DNA from: Candidatus Atribacter hydrocarboniphilus | Lineage (GTDB): Bacteria; Atribacterota; Atribacteria; Atribacterales; Atribacteraceae | Reading direction: 5' to 3' | Assembly: GCA_003542295.1 (NCBI GenBank) | Contig: DPKX01000096.1 | Span: forward strand, 1-10,976 | DNA length: 10,976 nucleotides | Shown here: piece after piece, positions 1 to 6,049 of the stretch | Position numbering within the stretch: the stretch's first letter is position 1 | How the letters are laid out: the number at the start of each line of letters is the position of its first letter | Made by a program: the position numbers and the translations under genes | The notes under the pieces: model-generated | What the model was told of the DNA's origin: nothing | Database searches by the model: none | What the model saw: only the letters and a program-made list of their open reading frames with translations

Positions 1-12
1 CCTCACCTTAAT

Positions 13-33
13 CCTCTCCCACCAGGGGAGAGA
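13..33. repeat. REP-like intergenic hairpin
   Basis: CTCTCCC (14-20) pairs with GGGAGAG (26-32) around the 5-base loop ACCAG, preceded by CCTCACCTTAATC and followed by a run of A. Seen: the inverted repeat and A-rich tail. Known: CTCTCCC/GGGAGAG hairpins flanked by CCTCACC-type sequence are common dispersed intergenic repeats in many bacteria. On the minus strand the A-run becomes a U-run before the stem, so it is not a classical terminator in that direction. A related hairpin lies at 1764-1792. Confidence 0.5.
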
Positions 34-133
34 AAAAAAGGAAAATGGGAAAAAAATCAGGATGAAGGTAAAAATGTTATTCATCACTATTTAATCAGCA
101 ATGGATTTATAGGATAAAAAAGGAGGATTTTTC

Positions 134-1321
134 ATGAAAAAGAAAGTAAAAAACCAGGTTTTTTGGGTGGGGAAAGTTGATTGGGAACTGAGGAAATTCC
201 ATGGAGATGAATTTTCCACGAATCATGGTTCTACCTATAACTCCTATTTGATTCAAGAGGAAAAAAATGTTCTCATTGATACCGTGTGGATTCCTTTTGC
301 CGAAGAATTTGTTGAGAATTTGGCACTAGAAATTGATTTAAATAAGATAGATTATATTGTAGCGAATCATGGAGAAGTAGACCACAGTGGCGCTCTTCCG
401 TCCCTCATGAAACACATTCCCAATACTCCCATTTATTGTACTACGAATGCTGTGAAATCATTGAAGGGTCAATACTATCAAGATTGGGATTTCCAGGTGG
501 TAAAGACCGGCGATAAGTTAAGCGTTGGCGGAGGAAAAGAGTTGATATTCGTAGAAATGCCGATGCTCCATTGGCCGGATAGCATGGCCACCTACTTGAC
601 TAAAGATAATATCTTATTTAGTAATGATGCTTTTGGTCAGCATTTTGCCACTGACAAATTATATAACGACTTGGTGGATCAATGTGATTTATACAAAGAA
701 GCGATAAAGTACTACGCCAATATATTGACCCCTTTCAGTCAAATTTTAAGAAAGAAATTAGCCGAAGTCGCTTCATTGAGCTTACCCATTGATATTATTG
801 CAACCAGCCATGGAGTTATTTGGAGAGACAATCCCATGCAGATTGTCGAGAAGTATTCCCAGTGGGCAAATGATTATCAAGAAAATCAGATCACGATTAT
901 TTATGATACCATGTGGAATGGCACAAAAAAGCTTGCTGAGAGAATTTCTGAAGGAATTGAAATGGCTGATCCGGATGTTGACGTAAAAGTTTTTAATCTG
1001 GCTAAAAACGATGACAATGATTTGATTACCGAAGTATTTAAATCTAAGAAAGTTGTTATCGGGTCACCCACGATTAATAATACTATTCTCCATTCCATCG
1101 CCGGTTTTATTCAGTTAATGAAACAGATGAAATTTAAAGGGAAAAAGGCCACATCTTTCGGCTGTTATGGGTGGAGCGGGGAATCAACCAAAATTTTAAA
1201 TGAAGCCTTAGCGAATGCCGGTTTTGAGGTTATTGAAGAAGGCTTTAGAAACCAATGGAATCCTGATGATGGGCAACAGCTCGAAGCCATAGAATTCGGG
1301 AAAAAGATTGCCAAAGCATAA
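134..1321 (+). CDS. fprA: Flavodiiron protein (A-type flavoprotein), O2/NO reductase
   Basis: This 395-residue cytoplasmic protein should reduce O2 to water and/or NO to N2O, protecting an anaerobe. The N-terminal part (about 1-245) is a metallo-beta-lactamase-like diiron domain with every expected ligand: H79-x-E81-x-D83-H84, H146, D165 and H226. The C-terminal part (about 252-395) is a flavodoxin-like FMN domain, with the phosphate-loop-like segment YDTMWNGT at 257-264. Length matches the two-domain class, with no rubredoxin or flavin reductase fused at the C-terminus, so electrons must come from a separate rubredoxin or coenzyme F420-type donor not in this window. The ATG follows a strong AGGAGG site (about 121-126) at good spacing. 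RidA follows after 15 bases, so co-transcription is likely. I see no convincing -35/-10 pair in the short upstream region. Confidence 0.95.
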   Translation: MKKKVKNQVFWVGKVDWELRKFHGDEFSTNHGSTYNSYLIQEEKNVLIDTVWIPFAEEFVENLALEIDLNKIDYIVANHGEVDHSGALPSLMKHIPNTPIYCTTNAVKSLKGQYYQDWDFQVVKTGDKLSVGGGKELIFVEMPMLHWPDSMATYLTKDNILFSNDAFGQHFATDKLYNDLVDQCDLYKEAIKYYANILTPFSQILRKKLAEVASLSLPIDIIATSHGVIWRDNPMQIVEKYSQWANDYQENQITIIYDTMWNGTKKLAERISEGIEMADPDVDVKVFNLAKNDDNDLITEVFKSKKVVIGSPTINNTILHSIAGFIQLMKQMKFKGKKATSFGCYGWSGESTKILNEALANAGFEVIEEGFRNQWNPDDGQQLEAIEFGKKIAKA

Positions 1322-1336
1322 AAAGGAGTGGTAGTA

Positions 1337-1717
1337 ATGGATAGTATTCAAGTAATAGCTGCTGGACCTAAAAATGTTCCATATTCCGGTGCATTGTACG
1401 CCGGAGATTTCATTTATGTATCGGGACAAGTTCCTCTTGATGAATCAAAACAGGTAGTGGGAGAAGATATTGAAACTCAAACGACTTATACTCTCGAAAA
1501 AATTGAAGCCCTGCTTGCAAAAGCTGGAGCAAATTTAAATCACATTGTGAAAACCACAGTTTTCTTGACAGATATGAAGAATTTTTCAAGGATGAATGAA
1601 GCTTATGGTAAGAAATTTAAAGATATCTATCCCTGCCGGAGTTGCATCGAAGTTGGCCAATTACCTGCGCCGGTTCTAATCGAGATCGAAGCCATCGCCT
1701 ATTTTCCGAAAAAATAA
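1337..1717 (+). CDS. ridA: RidA family enamine/imine deaminase
   Basis: This 126-residue protein belongs to the RidA/YjgF/UK114 family, which hydrolyses reactive 2-aminoacrylate-type enamines and imines released by PLP enzymes such as threonine dehydratase. Seen: the family pattern PYSGAL (15-20), VSGQVPLD (28-35), the conserved arginine R101 in CRSCIEV (the substrate carboxylate-binding arginine of active RidA), and E118 in IEIEAIA. It is expected to be a cytoplasmic homotrimer. I chose ATG 1337 because AGGAG (1324-1328) lies 8 bases upstream. An in-frame GTG at 1328 would add three residues but overlaps that ribosome binding site. It follows the flavodiiron gene closely, which suggests a small stress-protection operon. 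Arg and Glu are retained, so the deaminase role is probable. Confidence 0.93.
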   Translation: MDSIQVIAAGPKNVPYSGALYAGDFIYVSGQVPLDESKQVVGEDIETQTTYTLEKIEALLAKAGANLNHIVKTTVFLTDMKNFSRMNEAYGKKFKDIYPCRSCIEVGQLPAPVLIEIEAIAYFPKK

Positions 1718-1763
1718 AAGATCTCTTAAAACAAACTCTCCCTTAATAACTAAAAAATCATCC

Positions 1764-1792
1764 TTATCTCCCCTTTGCTAAAGGGGAGATAA
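1764..1792. terminator. 13-bp hairpin between convergent genes, possible bidirectional terminator
   Basis: Positions 1764-1776 pair perfectly with 1780-1792 around a three-base loop (1777-1779), with a CUCCCC/GGGGAG core. It sits between the ends of ridA and the minus-strand protease gene, where a terminator is expected. The plus side has only ATTTATG after the stem. The minus side has a T6 run starting about seven bases after it, so neither tail is ideal. It resembles the hairpin at 13-33 and could instead be a copy of a dispersed repeat. Confidence 0.45.
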
Positions 1793-1828
1793 ATTTATGA
1801 AAAAGTGACTTTCATCCTTGTCTGATGC

Positions 1829-1845
1829 CACATAAGTGATGTGGG
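1829..1845. repeat. Short inverted repeat in convergent gap
   Basis: CCACAT (1829-1834) pairs with ATGTGG (1840-1845) around AAGTG. A T8 run lies about 24 bases further on at 1870-1877, too far for a standard terminator tail. Weak structure with no assigned role. Confidence 0.25.
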
Positions 1846-1881
1846 AGTTAATTATCGGTTTCCCGTTACTTTTTTTTCCGC

Positions 1882-3027
1882 TCACTTATTAAGGTATTTA
1901 TCTCCTTCCAATTCCATTTTTAAAGAGAAAAATTGGAGGAGATCTTTCAGGGTGATGACCCCTATCAATTGATCGTTCTCAACAACCATCAAACGACTAT
2001 TCCCGGTGCGATTCATTAAAGATAGCGCTTGAGTGGCATCAGCATCAGGGTGGATGGTATTATCGATTGAACAAGTCTTAGAGATTTCTCCAGCAGTTTG
2101 AGTGTTCCAGTTTTCCTTGGGTACTTCTTTAATGTCTCGAGTTGTTAAACATCCGACTAATTTACTATTCCGAACAACCGGAAACATTTTATAATGATAA
2201 TGGTAAATATAATCCTCAACGGCTTCTTTTAGAGTTATGGTATCGGGTATGGTAACCGGATCAGGTTTCATAAATCGACGAACAGTCTCACCCTCCAGAG
2301 TTTTGGAAATCATTAATCTTTGCATTGAAATCTGAGAGGCATTTTGAAGGAACATTCCGATTAAAAATAACCAGATGCCACCAATAAAAGATCCCCGGAA
2401 AATACTAAAAACACCAAGAAAAATAAGAGTAAAACCGAATATTTCCCCCATTCGTGAAGCAATTCGAGTCGCCCAACGCAAATCTTTTTTTCTCCACCAG
2501 AGAATTGAACGCAGAATTCGACCACCATCCAAAGGAAAAGCAGGAATAAGATTGAAGCCAGCTAAAGCCCAATTAATTATCCCCAAGTACCCAAAGATAC
2601 CAGTTATTCCCATTGATGCTCCTAGTCTTTTTAGGATTAAATAGGTACTATAGAAAATCAAACCCAGGACAATACTGGTTACCGGACCGGCTAAAGCCAT
2701 GTAGAATTCAGTTTTTGCATTGGCTGGTTCCTCGGTCATTTCAGCGACGCCACCAAACATAAACAGGGTAATCCCCCGGATTGTCAATCCGAAGCGCCGA
2801 GCAACCAAGGAGTGAAATAGCTCATGAATGACAATCGAGACGAATAAACCGATTGCTCCGAATATCCCCATCCACCAGTAGGTTGTCGATGATAATCCCT
2901 GATAATATTGGGGGAACACCCCCAGTGATAACGACCAAATCATGAGAAAAAGGACGATTATCCAACTAGGATCGATTTTTATTTCAAATCCGAATAATTT
3001 GATTATTGAAAATGACTTACCAAACAT
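1882..3027 (-). CDS. Site-2 protease family (M50) zinc metalloprotease with two CBS domains
   Basis: This 381-residue polytopic membrane protease belongs to the group that cleaves substrates within or near the membrane. Seen: the zinc motif H68-E69-L-F-H72 in a membrane segment, and the third-ligand motif N159-L-I-P-A-F-P-L-D167-G-G. Several hydrophobic helices cover residues about 20-230. Two CBS repeats follow in the cytoplasmic tail (about 252-305 and 313-370); in this family they are thought to sense adenine nucleotides. This is the SpoIVFB-like M50B arrangement with C-terminal CBS. No PDZ domain is visible, so it is not RseP-like. I chose ATG 3027 because GAGG lies 8 bases ahead of it. 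An in-frame GTG at 3036 is part of that site. The gene is monocistronic here, convergent with ridA and divergent from the FMN-binding gene. The substrate is unknown. Confidence 0.92.
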   Translation of the reverse strand: MFGKSFSIIKLFGFEIKIDPSWIIVLFLMIWSLSLGVFPQYYQGLSSTTYWWMGIFGAIGLFVSIVIHELFHSLVARRFGLTIRGITLFMFGGVAEMTEEPANAKTEFYMALAGPVTSIVLGLIFYSTYLILKRLGASMGITGIFGYLGIINWALAGFNLIPAFPLDGGRILRSILWWRKKDLRWATRIASRMGEIFGFTLIFLGVFSIFRGSFIGGIWLFLIGMFLQNASQISMQRLMISKTLEGETVRRFMKPDPVTIPDTITLKEAVEDYIYHYHYKMFPVVRNSKLVGCLTTRDIKEVPKENWNTQTAGEISKTCSIDNTIHPDADATQALSLMNRTGNSRLMVVENDQLIGVITLKDLLQFFSLKMELEGDKYLNK

Positions 3028-3460
3028 AACAATCACCTCATTTAAAAAGAGAGGTTGATAATAATTAACTGACCTTATATTTTCACCAGAAATAATAAAT
3101 GAAATGAAAAATTTGGTTTGATTAGAGATGTTCTTAGTGATGTTTATGGTATTTTTATTTGATTATTTCTTAGTGAAAAGCCCAAATGGAGTGTTTCATT
3201 TTTATTAAGTTATTCACTTAAACAAACTAAATGTAACAATTATTCCTTTATCTTTTAGAAAATGGATTGAAAGCATTTTTAATCCCCATGGGTAATTAAG
3301 AAACTGGGATTAAATAAGCGCTCTTCTCTGGTTTATTCCTTATTCATTATTTAACAAATACTTTTTAAACTTATTTTTCGTGGTTATTCAAAATATTTTC
3401 AGAATGAGCGAAAAGTGATACCATTAATTAAATATTAAAAGAAAAAGAGGGGAAATTTGA
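3028..3460. other. AT-rich divergent intergenic region, no gene seen
   Basis: These 433 bases lie between two divergently transcribed genes and should hold both promoters. I see no credible coding sequence and no convincing consensus -35/-10 pair. A weak minus-strand -10-like TATAAG occurs near 3077. The most ordered element is a 9-bp inverted repeat at 3278-3314, listed separately. The ribosome binding site AGAGGGG (3446-3452) serves the gene starting at 3461. Confidence 0.5.
3278..3314. repeat. 9-bp inverted repeat, possible operator or RNA hairpin
   Basis: TTTAATCCC (3278-3286) is exactly complementary to GGGATTAAA (3306-3314), with a 19-base spacer containing CATGGG. It lies about 150 bases upstream of the FMN-binding gene in a divergent promoter region. 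No T-tract follows, so it is unlikely to be a terminator. A role as a protein-binding site is inference. Confidence 0.35.
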
Positions 3461-3856
3461 ATGAAAAAATGGAAGAAATGGTTGCTTATAATCGGAATTA
3501 TTGTTGCAGTCTTTATTATCGGAATGTTTTATTATGCTATGGCTGGCATGCAAGAGATAAAGGAAATGATAATAACTGATGTTGATTTATCTCAAGTTAA
3601 GGACGGAGTATATACCGGTGAGTTTAAAGGGAATAGGTGGTCTAATGCTTTGGAGGTTACAGTTGAAGATCATAAAATAACTGAAATAAAAGTTATTGAT
3701 GATGTTGGGATCCCAATACCCGAAATTTCACAAAAATTGATAGAGAGTGTAAAAGAAAAGCAAAGTTTAAATATTGATGCCATTTCCCAGGCGACCATCA
3801 ATACCAAAGCTTATTTAAAGTCAATAGAAAACGCTCTCAAAAAAGGGATGGAATAG
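3461..3856 (+). CDS. Membrane-anchored FMN-binding domain protein, predicted ApbE-flavinylated
   Basis: This 131-residue protein has a positively charged start (MKKWKKW) and one hydrophobic segment (about 8-28), so the rest should lie outside the cytoplasmic membrane. Residues about 47-128 form one FMN-binding domain of the NqrC/RnfG type (PF04205-like), opening with DGVYTGE (48-54). Seen: D106-A-I-S109-Q-A-T112, which fits the flavinylation motif D-x-x-S/T-x-A-T. T112 is the predicted site of the phosphoester-linked FMN added by ApbE. No apbE gene is in the window. Such domains carry electrons in extracytosolic redox chains. Start: ATG 3461 after AGAGGGG. An ABC ATPase follows 235 bases later. 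The redox partner is unknown. Confidence 0.88.
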   Translation: MKKWKKWLLIIGIIVAVFIIGMFYYAMAGMQEIKEMIITDVDLSQVKDGVYTGEFKGNRWSNALEVTVEDHKITEIKVIDDVGIPIPEISQKLIESVKEKQSLNIDAISQATINTKAYLKSIENALKKGME

Positions 3857-4091
3857 CTAGGGCACAATAAATACCGAAGGAGGGAGTGAGGGGCAGAAAA
3901 AGATTTAAGAATAAAAGAAAAAATTAGATGATGAGAACCTCAGGGATTCAGAACATGAATCCTCAAAATGACAGTATTTTTAAAAAATATTTTATAGGGA
4001 CCTGTTTTATCAAGCTCGCAAGTTTTCATATAAGGGTGATATCGGTGATAATTTTTTGAGGTCACAGTTCATTTATCACTGATCAAGGTCT
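3857..4091. other. Intergenic stretch with two inverted repeats, no gene seen
   Basis: Between the FMN-binding gene and the ABC ATPase there is no supported coding sequence. GGATTCA (3944-3950) pairs with TGAATCC (3956-3962) around GAACA. Further on, ATCGGTGAT (4041-4049) pairs with ATCACTGAT (4075-4083), with one G-U pair, across a 25-base loop. Neither is followed directly by a U-run. The gap is long enough to hold a terminator or a separate promoter, so an operon with the upstream gene is uncertain. Confidence 0.4.
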
Positions 4092-4859
4092 TTGCCGTTA
4101 AGAAAGGAGGAAGAAAAGATTGAGAAACCAATAATAGTGGTTTTAGAATTAACTAAGATTTATCGAGCTGGATCAGTTGGGGTTATCGCTCTCAAAGATG
4201 TTAGCTTCCAAGTCAATAGAGATGAATTTATTGCGATAATGGGACCATCTGGTTCGGGCAAGTCAACCTTAATGTATATTGTTGGGTGTTTAGACCGAGC
4301 AACCAAAGGAAGTTATTATCTCGAAGGACAAGAAGTATCCCGATTAAAAGAAAATTTTTTAGCAACAATACGAAATAAAAAAATTGGATTCATTTTTCAG
4401 ACCTATAACCTGTTGCCACGTCTCAATGCTTTTCAGAATGTTGAACTCCCCTTAATCTATGCTGGAGTCTCCGGTGCTCAAAGGAAAAAAATTGCTAAAA
4501 ATACCCTCATCCAAGTGGGGTTGGAAAACCGGATATTTCATCATCCAAACCAACTTTCAGGAGGGGAATCTCAACGAGTTGCTATTGCGCGAGCATTGGT
4601 TAACGATCCAAGTATTCTATTGGCAGATGAACCAACTGGAAATCTTGATAGCAAAACCGGTGAAGAAGTAATACAAATATTCCAGAACTTAAATGAGCAA
4701 GGCAAAACGATTCTTCTAGTTACACACGAAAGAGATATTGCACATCATGCTAAGCGGATCCTTCACTTTCGTGACGGAAGATTGGTTGGAGATGAATTAG
4801 TCGAAAAACCGTTACAAGCCAGCGAACAACTAAAGCATATATCAACGTCGGTTTCTTAA
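4092..4859 (+). CDS. ABC transporter ATP-binding protein, MacB/LolD type
   Basis: This is the cytoplasmic ATPase subunit of a MacB/LolD/FtsE-like exporter or mechanotransmission system. Numbering from TTG 4092: Walker A GPSGSGKST (51-59), Q-loop Q103 in IFQTYNLLPR, signature LSGGE (155-159), Walker B ILLADE (175-180) and H-loop H212 are all present, so it should be active. LSGGESQRVAIARAL and the DEPTGNLDS segment are typical of this family. The start is uncertain. TTG 4092 has no usable ribosome binding site. A strong AAAGGAGG (4103-4110) lies inside this frame, 8 bases before an in-frame ATT (4119), and the next standard codon, GTG 4137, is 26 bases away. Starting at ATT gives 246 residues with a family-like N-terminus. 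No permease gene is adjacent: the upstream neighbour is FMN-binding and the downstream gene is convergent. Confidence 0.9.
   Translation: MPLRKEEEKIEKPIIVVLELTKIYRAGSVGVIALKDVSFQVNRDEFIAIMGPSGSGKSTLMYIVGCLDRATKGSYYLEGQEVSRLKENFLATIRNKKIGFIFQTYNLLPRLNAFQNVELPLIYAGVSGAQRKKIAKNTLIQVGLENRIFHHPNQLSGGESQRVAIARALVNDPSILLADEPTGNLDSKTGEEVIQIFQNLNEQGKTILLVTHERDIAHHAKRILHFRDGRLVGDELVEKPLQASEQLKHISTSVS
4103..4110 (+). promoter_or_regulatory. Strong ribosome binding site pointing to an ATT codon
   Basis: AAAGGAGG lies inside the longest reading frame of the ABC ATPase and 8 bases upstream of the in-frame codon ATT at 4119-4121. The nearby TTG at 4121 is out of frame and soon meets a stop. This placement suggests initiation at a non-standard ATT, as known for E. 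coli infC, or a recent ATG-to-ATT change. Confidence 0.5.
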
Positions 4860-4915
4860 TGGGCGAAGTTTTTTTCATAAATACTACCTTACTTATTAAC
4901 GATTTCAGAATGTGG

Positions 4916-6049
4916 TCATTCACAGCTTAATGAAAGAAAAGGATCTTGACCAAAATGGATGAAGAACAAGGAATCCGAATGGGCAGTTTTTTGCATTATC
5001 GATTGATTAGGAGAAAGAGTCTTTTGGTTTGAGCCTTGAGCTGAAAAATAGGAATCCTGATGGTTTAAAAAGAAATACCACCCCAAGCCTGAAGCCAAAA
5101 GGAATACGATAATGCCAGTAACAAGCTGATAACCACTTTTTTTATTCCAAAGAAGAAGACCAATGATAGTCAAAAATGAAATCGGAAGAAACAGAAGCTG
5201 ATTTTGAAAAAGAATAAAAGAGAGAATGATGACGCTAATCATCCAGAAAATTCTTACCTTACCTTGAAAAAAGAGCAATCCAAGAAAGGGATAAATAAAC
5301 CAGAGTTTAGAAAAAAACATCGGTAAATTATATGAAGATGAGGTTAAAAGTTCTGGAAGATAATATTTCAGGTTCAGCGAAGAAGTATTGAGAAATAAAA
5401 AGGGATCACCAGAAAAAACCCAATTAAAAAATAGGATAGTAGCAAGGAAAAAAGCTGGAGGAAAGAGTGATACTAGAAAAAGGGAAGTTTTTCTTAAAAG
5501 TGAGTCACGGAAAAAAAACCATTGAAAAATGATCACTGGGATAACAGCCCAAAGAAAGGATAATTGAGTTAAAGTTCCTACTCCAAGGCTTATTCCTGCA
5601 AGAAAGAAAAAATAAATCGACTGGGTTTCATGATATTGCACGATATTGACGATGGTAATGGTAATAAAAAGTGCTAACAGGAAAAATGAAGGGTAAGAAA
5701 GAGACAAGAGAAAAAAAGGAGAAGCAATTATCAATAGAATAAAAAATGGTGGCAGGTTTTTCTGAATGATCATTTTGGACAAGAGCCAAATGGTAAAGAT
5801 TCCAATAACCGGAGGAATGAGAGTAGGAAGGTAGCCGATCAAAGCAAAGAGAAAAGGCAAGAAGGGATAGGTAAGAAAGAGTATTTTCGGTTGTTCGGCT
5901 CCGGAAGAAAAAAAGATTTGTGCCCGGTTGCTATAAAAATCAACTTCGGATGATATCAACCCTTTTTCTCGTGCTAAAAGAGTAAAGAAATAAAAGAGAA
6001 AAAAGCAGAATACATAGAAAATAATGGCAGGAATGGTTTTTTTATTCAT
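4916..6049 (-). CDS. Polytopic membrane protein, GT-C-like glycosyltransferase candidate
   Basis: This 377-residue, very hydrophobic protein has about ten predicted membrane helices (first at 7-25, then between 60 and 327) and a polar tail of about 50 residues (330-377). Seen: after the first helix comes a non-membrane loop with acidic residues in SSEVDFY (33-39), the place where GT-C enzymes of the PMT/ArnT type carry their catalytic acidic residue. NWVFSGDPFLF (209-219) also resembles a segment common in GT-C-like proteins. This is a fold-level guess; no diagnostic motif proves it. GT-C enzymes use polyprenyl-phosphate sugars on the outer face of the membrane. The ATG overlaps the end of the GT2 gene by 8 bases (ATGAATAA), implying translational coupling. 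It could instead be an export or accessory subunit for the glycan. Confidence 0.72.
   Translation of the reverse strand: MNKKTIPAIIFYVFCFFLFYFFTLLAREKGLISSEVDFYSNRAQIFFSSGAEQPKILFLTYPFLPFLFALIGYLPTLIPPVIGIFTIWLLSKMIIQKNLPPFFILLIIASPFFLLSLSYPSFFLLALFITITIVNIVQYHETQSIYFFFLAGISLGVGTLTQLSFLWAVIPVIIFQWFFFRDSLLRKTSLFLVSLFPPAFFLATILFFNWVFSGDPFLFLNTSSLNLKYYLPELLTSSSYNLPMFFSKLWFIYPFLGLLFFQGKVRIFWMISVIILSFILFQNQLLFLPISFLTIIGLLLWNKKSGYQLVTGIIVFLLASGLGWYFFLNHQDSYFSAQGSNQKTLSPNQSIMQKTAHSDSLFFIHFGQDPFLSLSCE

Noticed and set aside
1870..1877. T8 run as a terminator tail for ridA
   Set aside because: The nearest hairpin (1829-1845) ends about 24 bases before it and has a weak stem.
2375..2644. Plus-strand open frame of about 89 codons
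   Set aside because: It is antisense to the conserved site-2 protease core; its Lys/Pro/Ile-rich composition is that of a shadow frame.
4459..4671. Plus-strand second frame inside the ABC ATPase
   Set aside because: It overlaps the signature and Walker B coding region in another frame and has no start signal.
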